Assembly: GCA_964628685.1 (NCBI GenBank)
Contig: CAZVNM010000001.1
Coordinates: 248,001-312,000 of the forward strand
Direction: 5' to 3'
From: CALMEC01 sp964628685
GTDB lineage: Bacteria; Actinomycetota; Thermoleophilia; Miltoncostaeales; Miltoncostaeaceae
Length of the DNA stretch: 64,000 nt
The notes under the pieces are model-generated. The model ran no database searches. It saw only the letters and a program-made list of their open reading frames with translations, and was not told the origin of the DNA. Within the stretch, counting starts at the first letter, position 1; every line of letters begins with the position of its first letter. Below are positions 8,667-17,384 of this stretch, piece by piece. The translations under genes and the position numbers were made by a program.

Positions 8667-9854
8667 TCAGCGGATCGCCGAGACCACCACCTGGCTCTTG
8701 GCGCCGTGCCCCGAGAGGCCCGTGTAGCCGCCCTGCCAGCCGCTCGGGCCGGCGTGACGCACCACGGCCCACTGGGCGAAGCGACCCCAGACCGACGGCG
8801 GTGACTGGAACGTCCGCTGCTGCACCGTGTCGGGCATCGCGTTCAGGTTGCTGCGACGACCGAACTGCAGTCCCTCGCCCCACATGCGGTCGATGAACGT
8901 GCGGTTGACGTAACGCTGACGCATGTGCCAGGCACCGCGCGGACCCTGCACCGAGACGGTGGGGAACGCCGGGCCGACCCGAAGCGACGGGCGCACGGTG
9001 TTGGCGCGCACCGACAGCAGACGCTTGACGTTGCGGGTCAGGTCGCGGTGGTACACCCAGCTCGAGTTCGAGTCGGTGCGGATGAGTGACCACATGACGT
9101 GTTCCTTGTCGATGTCCGCATCGGCGATCCGGACGTTGCCCTTCACGCTCGCGATGGTCTGCATCGTGCCGTCGGTGTTCCGTCGCACGAGCTGCGAGTG
9201 GAGGATCGTGCCCGCCTGCGTGCTGTAGGTCGGCGACGGACCGAGCGACAGCTGGCGCATGAGGACCGAACCGTCACCGCTCTGCCAGACGCCGTCGATG
9301 CGGTAGCGACCGTTGGGCTGTGCCGTCTGCCAGACGATCTTGGTCTCCGGGTTCGCGACCCGGTGGTCCCTGGTGAGGACCTGGATGCGCCAGTCGGGGC
9401 CGTCCTCGGCCATCCGCACCCACGTGACCAGCGGACCGTAGGCATCCGCGGCCGTGATCCGCCACTTGGGTCCGTCGTTGGTCTCCTGCTCCAGGACCTG
9501 CTCGGGACCGCCGGCCACCGGAACGACCGTCACCCGGTTGAGTCCATCGGTGCCGCGGACGGTGAGCGCCACCTGGCCCGCGGTCATCCCCAGGATGCGC
9601 TGCCCCTCGCACGCCCCCTGCACGGTGAGCCCCGCGAGGGCCGTGTTCTGCTTGGTCGCGGCACTGCGCACCCACACCTCCGAGGGACCGGTCGGCGTCA
9701 GGCACCGGGTCCAGGCGAAGGTGTTGCCCCACCGCTCCACCTGACGGACGAAGCCGTCCTGTTCGGCGATGACCGTCGGGCGCGCATCCGCGACGGCGGC
9801 CCCCCCGACGCCCCCGACACACGCGAGCGCGACGCCGAGCGTGATACGTCTCAT
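8667..9854 (-). CDS. secreted protein, TolB/beta-propeller-like
   Basis: The protein has 395 residues. A Sec signal peptide spans residues 1-24 (MRRITLGVALACVGGVGGAAVADA). The mature part is rich in Trp, Thr and short strand-turn units (FAWTRCL, VTWVRMAEDG, VMWSLIRTDSN) spaced like blades of a beta-propeller. I see no catalytic motif. A GAGGAG ribosome-binding site precedes the ATG. It has its own terminator and appears to be monocistronic. Function is unknown. Confidence 0.65.
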   Translation of the reverse strand: MRRITLGVALACVGGVGGAAVADARPTVIAEQDGFVRQVERWGNTFAWTRCLTPTGPSEVWVRSAATKQNTALAGLTVQGACEGQRILGMTAGQVALTVRGTDGLNRVTVVPVAGGPEQVLEQETNDGPKWRITAADAYGPLVTWVRMAEDGPDWRIQVLTRDHRVANPETKIVWQTAQPNGRYRIDGVWQSGDGSVLMRQLSLGPSPTYSTQAGTILHSQLVRRNTDGTMQTIASVKGNVRIADADIDKEHVMWSLIRTDSNSSWVYHRDLTRNVKRLLSVRANTVRPSLRVGPAFPTVSVQGPRGAWHMRQRYVNRTFIDRMWGEGLQFGRRSNLNAMPDTVQQRTFQSPPSVWGRFAQWAVVRHAGPSGWQGGYTGLSGHGAKSQVVVSAIR

Positions 9855-10025
9855 GCGAACTCCTCATTCGTTTCCATCGCGTCAACGTATGGGTCACCCG
9901 GTGGCCCGGGCCAGTGGCCGGGGTCGCCCGGCACCTGCTGTCAGGGAATCGTCAGCGCCAGATGAGCGTTCTGTTTGCAGCGATTTCGTTCATCCGAGCC
10001 ACCCACCGGCCCCCGGTGGCGACCG

Positions 10026-11096
10026 TCACGCCTCGGCGGCGGCACCCGGCGGCGACGGCGAGATGACCCCGATCCGCCCCACGGGCTCGGCGATCAGCTG
10101 GCCGATCGGCTGTCCCTTCACACCGACCGCCAGCAGCCCTCCCAACAGATCGTCCAGCCGCTCCCGCGGGCAGGCGAGGAGCAGCCCGCCGCTCGTCTGC
10201 GGATCGAACAGGAGGGTGCGCGCGTGCTCGTCGACCGGCCCCTGGAAGTCCACCCAGGGCTCGAGATGCGCGCGGTTGCGCGCGGTCGCCCCGGGCACGT
10301 GGCCCTCGGCGATGAGCTCGAGCACGCCGTGGATGGGCGGCACGCGATCGATGCGGACCGCCGCGCCGGTGCCGCTCGCCACGACCAGCTCGCGCAGGTG
10401 ACCGAGCAGCCCGAACCCGGTGACGTCCGTGGCGCACCGCACCCCGTGGGCCACCGCCACCGCGGACGCGTCGCGGTTGGAGCGCAGCATGTGGGCGACC
10501 GCGTTCTCATGGGCCACGCCGACGACGCCGTTCTTGGCGGCGGCCACCGCGACGCCCGTACCCAGCGGCTTGGTCAGCACGAGCACGTCGCCCGGCATGC
10601 CGGCGGCGTTCGTCATCAGGTGCTCGGGATCGGCGCGTCCCACCACCGCCATGCCGTACTTGGGCTCGGGGTCGTCGATGGTGTGCCCGCCCAGGACGGC
10701 GAACCCGTGCTCCGCCGCGGCCTCGGCGCCGCCCCGCATGATCTCGGCGAGCACTCCGAGGTCGTGGTCCTTGGGGAAGCCTGCGATGACGAGCCCCAGC
10801 ACCGGCGTGCCCCCCATCGCGTAGACGTCGCTCATCGCGTTGGTGGCGGCGATGCGGCCGAAGGTGACCGGATCGTCCACCAGCGGGGTGAAGAAGTCGA
10901 GCGTCGCCACGATCGCCAGGTCCGGCCCCATGCGGTAGACCGCCGCGTCGTCCATCGTCTCGTTGCCCACCAGCACGTTGGGGTCGTCGGGACGTCGCGG
11001 GAGCGTCGCGAGCGCGTCGGCGAGGAGTCCCGGGGCGATCTTGCACCCACAGCCGGCCCCGTGGGCCATCTGCGTGAGCGGTGTGGGGTCGGCCAT
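10026..11096 (-). CDS. selD: SelD, selenide water dikinase (selenophosphate synthase)
   Basis: The protein has 356 residues and makes selenophosphate from selenide and ATP, the selenium donor for selenocysteine. The N-terminal active-site motif is GAGCGCK. The catalytic residue is Cys (TGC), not selenocysteine. PurM-like ATP-binding features follow (NETMDDAAVYR, GGHTIDDPEPKYG, DPQTSGG). The ATG at 11096 is preferred to 11102 because AGGAG lies 9 nt before it. The gene explains how the selenoprotein at 18822 can be made. selA, selB and the Sec tRNA are not in the window. It is divergent from the thioesterase at 11142. Confidence 0.96.
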   Translation of the reverse strand: MADPTPLTQMAHGAGCGCKIAPGLLADALATLPRRPDDPNVLVGNETMDDAAVYRMGPDLAIVATLDFFTPLVDDPVTFGRIAATNAMSDVYAMGGTPVLGLVIAGFPKDHDLGVLAEIMRGGAEAAAEHGFAVLGGHTIDDPEPKYGMAVVGRADPEHLMTNAAGMPGDVLVLTKPLGTGVAVAAAKNGVVGVAHENAVAHMLRSNRDASAVAVAHGVRCATDVTGFGLLGHLRELVVASGTGAAVRIDRVPPIHGVLELIAEGHVPGATARNRAHLEPWVDFQGPVDEHARTLLFDPQTSGGLLLACPRERLDDLLGGLLAVGVKGQPIGQLIAEPVGRIGVISPSPPGAAAEA

Positions 11097-11141
11097 CGAC
11101 ATCCTCTCCTGGGCATGTGTCGCCACTGGCATGCTTGCGGC

Positions 11142-11588
11142 ATGGACGACACGAACCCTCGCACACGGTTGAACGCGTCGGTGACGCCGCACTGCTTCGG
11201 CTGCGGATCGGCCAACCCGCGGGGGCTCCAGCTGGAGATCTTCCAGGACGGCACCGACGCCGTCGCCACCTTCACCCCCACCGACGACCTGGCGGGCTGG
11301 CCGGACCGGCTGCACGGCGGGGTGATCGGACTGCTCGTGGACGAGATGCTCGTCTACGCCGGCGCCCCGCACGACCTGTGGGGGATGACGGCGAAGGTGC
11401 GCTACTGGATGCGAAAACCCATCCCGTTCGGTGTCCCGCTGGAGCTGCGCTCGCGCCTCATCCAGCAGAGCGGTCGCGCGTTTCGCGCCACCGTGACGGT
11501 GCACATGCCCGACGGCGTGCTGGCGGCCGAGGGTGAGGGGATGTGCGTGCTTCGCCCGCGCGAAACGGAGGCGACGAGCGCGTCCTGA
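11142..11588 (+). CDS. hot-dog thioesterase (PaaI/4HBT-like)
   Basis: The protein has 148 residues. HCFGCGSANPRGL near residue 20 is the conserved N-terminal signature of a large acyl-CoA thioesterase subgroup. GWPDRLHGGVIGLLVDEML carries the hot-dog HGG helix. It is likely to cleave acyl-CoA esters; the substrate is unknown. A CATGCT element 6 nt before the ATG suggests a leaderless transcript. Its start lies 45 bp from that of selD. Confidence 0.8.
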   Translation: MDDTNPRTRLNASVTPHCFGCGSANPRGLQLEIFQDGTDAVATFTPTDDLAGWPDRLHGGVIGLLVDEMLVYAGAPHDLWGMTAKVRYWMRKPIPFGVPLELRSRLIQQSGRAFRATVTVHMPDGVLAAEGEGMCVLRPRETEATSAS

Positions 11589-11875
11589 GCGGGGCCCACG
11601 CGGGTCATCGCCATCCGCTCGGGAACGTCCTTCGGTCCGGCCCCCACCGGCTGGTCCCCCGGCGACTCCCGGTCGCCCGCGGGCGGGGATCGTGACGACC
11701 CGACGCGCCCGGCCACGCCCCGACGCACCCGCCCGACACGCGTGCGCCCGGCGTCCGCGACGGCCGCGCGGGGACGGACCGGGTATATATGGGCGAAGCG
11801 CCGGATGAAACGCGCGCACCACCGCGATCCGACGCCGGCCACCGCCGCGCGCGGACGCCCCACGAAAGGACATCC

Positions 11876-12721
11876 GTGAGCGATCAGCTCATCCGACTCG
11901 GCCACAGCCCGGACCCCGATGACGCATTCATGCACTACGCGCTGGCGGGTGAACCGAAGATCCCGACGGACGGATTCCGTTTCGAGCACATCCTCGAGGA
12001 CATCGAGACCCTCAACCGCTGGGCGGTCGAGGGGCGTCTCGAGGTGACCGCGATCTCCATCCACGCGTACGCGTACGTCGCCGACAAGTACCGGCTCCTT
12101 CCCCACGGTGCATCGATGGGCGAGCAGTACGGTCCGATCGTCGTGTCGCGCGAGCCGATGGACGTGAAGGACCTCGCGGGCAAGCGCATCGCCGTCCCCG
12201 GGCTGTGGACCAGCGCGTTCCTCGAGCTGCAGCTCGCCATCGGCCGCATCACGGACCCGATCATCACGCCGTTCGACCAGATCCTCGAGACGGTTCAGTC
12301 GGGCGGCGCCGACGCCGGCCTGGTCATCCACGAGGGCCAGCTCACCTACCGCGACGAGGGCCTCCACCTCGTCACCGACCTGGGCGTTTGGTGGCACGAG
12401 CTCACCGGCGGGCTGCCGCTGCCGCTGGGCGGCAACACGGTGCGCCGCGACCTCGGTGAGGACGCCATGCGGCGGCTCTCCCGCGTGCTTCGCGACAGCA
12501 TCGCCTACGGGCTCGAGCACCGCGCCGAGGCGCTCGAGTACGCCGGTCAGTGGGGGCGCGGGCTCAACGATGACCTCACCGACCGCTTCGTCGAGATGTA
12601 CGTGAACGATCGGACCCTGGACTACGGCGACGCGGGTCGCGCGGCCGTCGCCGAGCTGCTTCAGCGGGCCGCCGCCGCGGGGCTCATCCCGAAGGAGGTG
12701 CCCGTCGACTGGGTCGACTGA
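11876..12721 (+). CDS. mqnD: MqnD-like 1,4-dihydroxy-6-naphthoate synthase (futalosine menaquinone pathway)
   Basis: The protein has 281 residues. The first motif LGHSPDPDDAFMHYAL is diagnostic of the MqnA/MqnD periplasmic-binding-like enzymes. EHILEDIETLNRWA and the ISIHAYAYVADKY/GEQYGPIVVS regions fit MqnD, which turns cyclic dehypoxanthine futalosine into 1,4-dihydroxy-6-naphthoate. The GTG at 11876 has AAAGGA upstream; the longer frame to 11789 looks non-coding. A 287-bp gap with nothing clear precedes it. Its last codons contain AAGGAGGTG (12692-12700), perhaps a ribosome-binding site for the next gene. Confidence 0.85.
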   Translation: MSDQLIRLGHSPDPDDAFMHYALAGEPKIPTDGFRFEHILEDIETLNRWAVEGRLEVTAISIHAYAYVADKYRLLPHGASMGEQYGPIVVSREPMDVKDLAGKRIAVPGLWTSAFLELQLAIGRITDPIITPFDQILETVQSGGADAGLVIHEGQLTYRDEGLHLVTDLGVWWHELTGGLPLPLGGNTVRRDLGEDAMRRLSRVLRDSIAYGLEHRAEALEYAGQWGRGLNDDLTDRFVEMYVNDRTLDYGDAGRAAVAELLQRAAAAGLIPKEVPVDWVD

Positions 12722-13175
12722 CCACCCGCTCGACGCCGACGCCGTCGCACGCTGGGCCGCGTTCTTCGAACGCTGCGCCCGCCCACCGCGCGCCTTCACC
12801 GAGGCGCGGGCCGAGGGCTGGACGGACGAGGCGCGCGAACGCCTGGCCGAGGAGGCGGTCGCATACCGCGACCGCCTCGACGCCTACATCGCGTCGCTGC
12901 GCGAGGCCGACGTCGACCTGGTGCGCATCGACCTGCGCGACGACGGGTGCGAGGTCTGCGAACCGTACGACGGGTGCGTCTATTCCCTGCTCGGTGAGAC
13001 CGAGGGGCTCACCCAGCCGCCGCCGCTTCCGATCTGCCCCGCCTGCCGGCATGCCGTCAACATGCTGACCCCGTACTTCCTGCAGAACGCCGAGCGATCG
13101 CTGGACGAGATGGTGGCCGACTCACGTCCGTACACGGCGCCGCGCATCGACCTCGCCGAGGACGAGAACGGCTGA
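12720..13175 (+). CDS. Cys-rich protein of unknown family, no canonical start codon
   Basis: The frame ending at 13175 shows coding-like codon use from about 12720. Its C-terminal half has CEVCEPYDGCVYSL and PPPLPICPACRH, four to five cysteines that may bind zinc and recall the C-terminal motif of phage head-morphogenesis proteins. No ATG, GTG or TTG occurs in frame between the stop at 12603 and the GTG at 12921. The real protein either starts at a rare codon, is an 84-residue protein from 12921, or is displaced by an indel. The start given is only where coding character begins. Confidence 0.5.
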   Translation, partial: DHPLDADAVARWAAFFERCARPPRAFTEARAEGWTDEARERLAEEAVAYRDRLDAYIASLREADVDLVRIDLRDDGCEVCEPYDGCVYSLLGETEGLTQPPPLPICPACRHAVNMLTPYFLQNAERSLDEMVADSRPYTAPRIDLAEDENG

Positions 13176-13275
13176 CGCGCCGCCGCCGGCGCCGGGCTTC
13201 GCGTCCGAACGACACCCACCAAATACCCCCACCGCCTTCACCCGGGGCTAACAATGGGGTGGCAAGGTGAGCCAC

Positions 13276-14046
13276 ATGTCAACAGCCTCTCCTGCTCGGG
13301 GCCCGCGGACCGCGCGAGCCATCACCCCCTCGGCCAAGCTTCGACTCGCCGACTCCCCCGACCGCCTCCCCCTGCGGCGGATGGAGCTCTTCGGCGGGAT
13401 CCCGGACCCCGACCTCGACATCCTCGAGGCGCGTCTGGGGATGATCCGCTGGCCGCAGGGCGCTGAGACCCCCGCCCCGCTCGACCGGCTGGACCACGTG
13501 TTCCTCGTCCGCGAGGGTCGCCTCGCGCTCTACGAGCGCGTCGCCCCCGAGCACGAGGTGATGGTCGCCATCCTCGAGCCCGGCTCCATCTGGTCGACGC
13601 TCGGCAACGTGACCCCGCCGGGGCTCGCCGCGCTGGAGTCGTCCGCCATCTCACCGCTGCCGGCACGGGCGCTGGAGGCTCTCTCGGCGCGCTACCCGCG
13701 CATGGGCCGCAACCTGGCCGCCATGCTCTCGGAGCGCTGCAACACCCTCTCGCAGACCATCGCGATGGTCAGCGAGATGCGAGTTGAGGACCGGCTGCGC
13801 GCCCGCCTGCACCAGTTGGCCGAGCGCTTCGGCATCACCGGCAAGGACGGTGTGCGCCTGGAGCTCGACCTCACCCACGCACAGTGGGCGTCACTGGTCG
13901 GCGCATCGCGCGAGGCGGTCACCACCGCCTTCGGCAAGCTCAAGACTCAGGGTGATGTCGAACTTGATGGTCGCGACATCCTCATCCCGTGGTCGGCCGT
14001 GCACGCGCACGAGGCGGGGCTCGGCGAGGCGCTCGCCGTCGGCTGA
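13276..14046 (+). CDS. Crp/Fnr-family transcriptional regulator
   Basis: The protein has 256 residues. A cyclic-nucleotide-binding-like beta barrel occupies residues ~35-140 (VFLVREGRLALYE, GSIWSTLGNV), but the cAMP-contact Arg-Ser pair is not evident. A long dimer helix and a winged helix follow (LTHAQWASLVGASREAVTTAFGKL). No FNR cysteine cluster is seen. The ATG at 13276 has AAGG 8 nt upstream and is preferred to the GTG at 13267. The effector is unknown. Confidence 0.85.
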   Translation: MSTASPARGPRTARAITPSAKLRLADSPDRLPLRRMELFGGIPDPDLDILEARLGMIRWPQGAETPAPLDRLDHVFLVREGRLALYERVAPEHEVMVAILEPGSIWSTLGNVTPPGLAALESSAISPLPARALEALSARYPRMGRNLAAMLSERCNTLSQTIAMVSEMRVEDRLRARLHQLAERFGITGKDGVRLELDLTHAQWASLVGASREAVTTAFGKLKTQGDVELDGRDILIPWSAVHAHEAGLGEALAVG

Positions 14047-14089
14047 CCCGAACGGTCGCGCTCCAGGCGACATCGCCGGAGCGTGAACC

Positions 14090-14473
14090 TCAGGTGGTGG
14101 GGAGCCGGCCTCCCAGCGGCTTCCCACCACCCGAGCCACCCTGGCCGGACGACGTGTCGTCGGCCGAGGGGTCTTTGACGTCCCGCTGGGTGCGGTCCCC
14201 GGTGATCTTGGGGAGGGCGACGAGCATCAGCGCAACGCCGGCGAGCACCAGCGCAACGGCGCTGAAGACCCACCCGACGTGCGGGGCGAGGCCCTCACCG
14301 CGGAACGTGAGCATGGCGACCTTGATGAGCAGCCCACCGCCGGCCAGCAGGAGGCCGAGCCCGGTTGGGCCGGCGACCACGCGGCGGCGATTCGCGTCAC
14401 GGTCGGCGCGCCGACCGGCCTCGCCGGTACGCGCGTCGCTGACCTGCTGCACCTGGAGGACGGTCTGTGTCAT
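14090..14473 (-). CDS. membrane protein with two transmembrane segments
   Basis: The protein has 127 residues. Basic N-terminal residues are followed by two hydrophobic segments at about 34-56 and 68-88, then a polar Gly-rich tail. No family motif is recognised. Its ATG overlaps the stop of a tiny upstream frame (ATGA), suggesting translational coupling. It is convergent with the Crp gene. Confidence 0.6.
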   Translation of the reverse strand: MTQTVLQVQQVSDARTGEAGRRADRDANRRRVVAGPTGLGLLLAGGGLLIKVAMLTFRGEGLAPHVGWVFSAVALVLAGVALMLVALPKITGDRTQRDVKDPSADDTSSGQGGSGGGKPLGGRLPTT

Positions 14474-14556
14474 GTGCGCACCCTCTCGTGGTGCGTGGTG
14501 GTGAACTCATCGGTGATCGGAGCGTCCCGCTCCACCTTCGACTCGTATCCGCGCAA
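14470..14556 (-). CDS. possible 28-residue leader peptide (low confidence)
   Basis: A TTG at 14556 preceded by AAGGA opens a 28-codon frame (MRGYESKVERDAPITDEF...) that ends in an ATGA overlap with the membrane-protein gene. Coding-like codon use extends somewhat upstream of the TTG, but no better start exists in that frame. It may be a leader or coincidental. Confidence 0.22.
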   Translation of the reverse strand: MRGYESKVERDAPITDEFTTTHHERVRT

Positions 14557-14703
14557 CAGGCGTCCATCCTTGGCCGTGATGAGCCGCGGCGCCGAACCGT
14601 CCGCACCGCTCGTCTACCCATCGGCAGATGACCGCGCGGGGTTGAGCCTCGCCGTCAGGTTTGTGCAACATCGTTCGTCCGCTGCGTGCGGGATTACCGC
14701 GGA

Positions 14704-15189
14704 CTAGCTGTCGCCCACCGCACGGAGGGTGGCGGTCGCCGTCTGCAGGGCCGCCGCGGCCTCGGCCGCCGCCTCCGAATCGCCCGTGCCCGCGGCACTG
14801 TGGAACCGTCGCATCGCCTGCAGGACGCCGGCGTAGGCCGCGGCGCTGCGGGTGCGCTGGGCCTCGAGCCGCTGGTCCTCAAGCCGCTCCGCGGAGAGCC
14901 GCTGGGCGACCGATTCGGCCTCGGCCAGGGGCTCCGCCAGATCGGGGGCGGTCCGGCGCAGCGCGGCGGCGGTCGCCGGCGTCGGCAGCGCGTTCATCAC
15001 CGCCACGTAGCGCCGCACGGCGTCGGCGCCGGCGGCGGTGTCCGAGAGGTACTGGTCGGCCGGAACGATGGTCCCGATCGCGACGGTTCCGGACGTCTGG
15101 ATGCCGCTTCCCCCGCACCCGGCGAGGAGGAGCATGCCGGCCGCGACCAGGGCGGCCGACGATTTCGTGACTGATCGCACGCGCCCCAC
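14704..15189 (-). CDS. lipoprotein of unknown function
   Basis: The protein has 161 residues. The signal peptide ends in a lipobox LLLAGC (Cys near residue 25). The mature part is alanine-rich and helical (EAESVAQRLSAERLEDQRLEAQRT), probably a coiled coil at the outer face of the membrane. It is divergent from guaB. Confidence 0.7.
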   Translation of the reverse strand: MGRVRSVTKSSAALVAAGMLLLAGCGGSGIQTSGTVAIGTIVPADQYLSDTAAGADAVRRYVAVMNALPTPATAAALRRTAPDLAEPLAEAESVAQRLSAERLEDQRLEAQRTRSAAAYAGVLQAMRRFHSAAGTGDSEAAAEAAAALQTATATLRAVGDS

Positions 15190-15232
15190 AGTACCGGGCC
15201 GTACAGACGGGGTCGTCTATCCTCGGTCCCCG

Positions 15233-16693
15233 ATGAACGAACACGACTTCCCGCTGGCGCTCTCGTACGACGACGTGCTGCTCGTGCCCCAGCGCAGCCC
15301 GATCGCGTCGCGCAGCGACATCGACACCTCCGGACGGCTCACCCCCCGCATCACCCTGCAGGCCCCGGTGGTGGCGGCCAACATGGACACCGTCACCGAG
15401 GCGCCCATGGCGATCGCGATGGCCCGCACCGGCGGCATCGGCGTCATCCACCGGTTCCTGACGATCGAGCAGCAGGTCCAGGAGATCACGCGCACGAAGC
15501 GCGCCGAGGCGCTCGTCATCGACGACCCCTTCACGGTCGGCCCCGAGACGCCGCTCGCCGAGGCGCTCGCGTCGATGGGCGGGCACGGGTCGAGTGGGCT
15601 GGTCGTGGTGGACGGCGACCGCCGTCCGATCGGCATGGTCACCAAGCGCGACACGCTGCTGCGCGACGACCTGACGATCCCGGTGTCGGCCGTCATGTCA
15701 CCGCGGGAGCGGCTCATCACCGCGCCCGTCGGGATCGACGAGGACGATGCCGCCCTCCTCCTTCGCGACGCGCGCATCGAGAAGCTGCCGCTGATCGACG
15801 CGGACGGACGCCTGGCGGGGCTCATCACGATGCGCGACCTCATGCAGCGCAAGGAGCGTCCGGGCGCCACCAAGGACGCGCGCGGGCGCCTTGCGGTGGC
15901 GGCCGCCATCGGCGTGCGCGGCGACTACCTGGAGCGCGCACGCGCGCTGGTGGACGCGGGCGCCGACGCGCTGGTGCTCGACATCGCACACGGTCACATG
16001 GAGCAGGCGCTCGACGCCGTCGGCGCGGTCGCCGAGATCGTCACGCCGGTCGAGGTGATCGCCGGCAACGTGGCCACCGCGGAGGGTGCGCGCGATCTGA
16101 TCGCGGCCGGCGCGAACGCCGTGAAGGTGGGTGTGGGCCCGGGTTCGGCATGCTCGACGCGCGTCGTCGCCGGTGTCGGGGTGCCGCAGTTCACCGCGGT
16201 CATGCGGTGCGCGGAGGTGTGCCACGAGCACGACATCCCGGTCATCGCCGACGGCGGCATCCGTGCGGGCGGTGACGTCGCCAAGGCCATCGGCGCCGGG
16301 GCGGACACCGTCATGGTCGGCAACCTCCTTGCGGGCACGACCGAAAGCCCGGGCACCGTCGTCTCGCGCGGCGGGTCGCGCGTCAAGGTGTTCCGCGGCA
16401 TGGCGTCCGCCGGAGCCGCCGCCGCACGCCGTGCGATCGACGGCGACCCGCAGGACGCCCTCGCCCGCAACGACCAGACCGACTTCGCCCCGATCGTCCC
16501 CGAGGGCGTCGAGGCCGTGGTCCCGCTGCGCGGATCGGCCGCCGACGTCGTGGGTGAGCTGATCGGTGGGTTGCGGTCGGGGATGAGCTACTCCAACTCC
16601 ACGTCGATACCGCAGATGCAGGAGCGGGCGCGCTTCGTGCGCATCACCGCCGCGGGCCTGCGGGAGAGCCACCCGCACGACGTGACCATGTAG
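15233..16693 (+). CDS. guaB: IMP dehydrogenase family protein (GuaB-like), flap dyad missing
   Basis: The protein has 486 residues. It is a TIM barrel with an inserted pair of CBS domains (~95-205). The catalytic loop GPGSACSTR places the nucleophile at Cys307. The N-terminus (LSYDDVLLVPQRS, PVVAANMDTVTE, GIGVIHRFL) and C-terminus (GGLRSGMSYSNS, ESHPHDVTM) are canonical. The mobile flap, however, lacks the RYFQ-type Arg-Tyr dyad that IMP dehydrogenases use to activate water; the region reads ALARNDQTDF. It could be a divergent IMP dehydrogenase or act as a GMP reductase. A TATCCT -10 lies 9 nt before the ATG. Confidence 0.85.
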   Translation: MNEHDFPLALSYDDVLLVPQRSPIASRSDIDTSGRLTPRITLQAPVVAANMDTVTEAPMAIAMARTGGIGVIHRFLTIEQQVQEITRTKRAEALVIDDPFTVGPETPLAEALASMGGHGSSGLVVVDGDRRPIGMVTKRDTLLRDDLTIPVSAVMSPRERLITAPVGIDEDDAALLLRDARIEKLPLIDADGRLAGLITMRDLMQRKERPGATKDARGRLAVAAAIGVRGDYLERARALVDAGADALVLDIAHGHMEQALDAVGAVAEIVTPVEVIAGNVATAEGARDLIAAGANAVKVGVGPGSACSTRVVAGVGVPQFTAVMRCAEVCHEHDIPVIADGGIRAGGDVAKAIGAGADTVMVGNLLAGTTESPGTVVSRGGSRVKVFRGMASAGAAAARRAIDGDPQDALARNDQTDFAPIVPEGVEAVVPLRGSAADVVGELIGGLRSGMSYSNSTSIPQMQERARFVRITAAGLRESHPHDVTM

Positions 16694-16813
16694 GCGCCGC
16701 GCGGCGGCCCGATGCCGCGCTCGGAAGGCGCAGGCCGGGAGACTGCCGGCCGGGGGACCGCCGGCTGGCCGAACTGCCGGGGCCGCCGAGCCGCCGGGCC
16801 GCCGGGCCGCCAC

Positions 16814-17330
16814 ATGCAGCGAAACATTCAATCGAACGTTTCGCACCGTTCAATTGGAAGGAACCCGTCACACACCCGTGACGAAGCCGGCACACACGCC
16901 GCGGGATCCGACACGTTTCACGAAACGGACGACGACCAAACGCACGCGACCGGATCCGACGCGTCCATCCCACCGAGAACCGTCCCGGCCCACCGCTGCA
17001 TGCGGCGAAACGTTCAATCGAACATCACGACCGTTCAATTGGAAGGAACCCGTCACACATCCGTGACGAAGCCGGCACACACGCCGCGGGATCCGACACG
17101 TTTCACAAAACGGACGACGACCAAACGCACGCAACAGGATCGACGCGTCCGGCCCACCAAGACCTTCCCGGCCCACCCCGCTCGAGCGGCCTCACGTTCA
17201 ATCGAACATCACGCACCGTTCAATTGGAAGGAACCCGTCACACACGCGCGACGAAGACGACACACACTCCCACGGGTCGCTTCGACGTACTGAACCGTCC
17301 GAGCGTCCTCACGTTCAATTGAACGGACGG
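16814..17330. repeat. array of three ~185-bp repeats plus a partial fourth
   Basis: Units begin near 16814, 16999 and 17185, and a short piece lies at 17309-17330. The mark GTTCAATTGG recurs at 16848, 17033 and 17218 (period exactly 185). Each full unit carries near-palindromes: RTTCAATCGAAC, a second GTTCAATT site ~20 bp later, CGTCAC-N6-GTGACG, and CGTTTCAC(G/A)AAACG. The last piece has a perfect GTTCAATTGAAC (17313-17324). The period is not a multiple of three, and base composition (A/C-rich, lower GC) differs from the flanking genes. It fills the 690-bp gap between guaB and nucS. Confidence 0.85.
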
Positions 17331-17384
17331 GCGCGGTCCACTCCCCCCGGCGGCGGCCTCCCGGCCTCGCCACGGCGCGCACGC

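Noticed and set aside
10026..11873. 615-codon minus-strand frame extending selD upstream
   Set aside because: The part upstream of 11096 overlaps the thioesterase gene and lacks protein-like sequence. The SelD start with a good ribosome-binding site is at 11096.
12694..12722. prfB-type programmed +1 frameshift at the mqnD stop
   Set aside because: The Shine-Dalgarno-like sequence is ~20 nt from the TGA rather than 3 nt, and the P-site codon GAC cannot re-pair well in the +1 frame. It is kept only as one of several explanations for the missing start.
16712..17293. 193-codon open frame running through the repeat array
   Set aside because: The repeat period (185) is not a multiple of three, so each unit is read in another frame. 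Codon use is unlike the neighbouring genes and no domain is seen.
17313..17324. GTTCAATTGAAC as an SOS box
   Set aside because: The arms are inverted relative to the LexA box GAAC-N4-GTTC. It is a different palindrome.
16814..17330. CRISPR array
   Set aside because: The repeated unit is ~185 bp and conserved throughout; there are no short repeats with unique spacers, and no cas genes are near.
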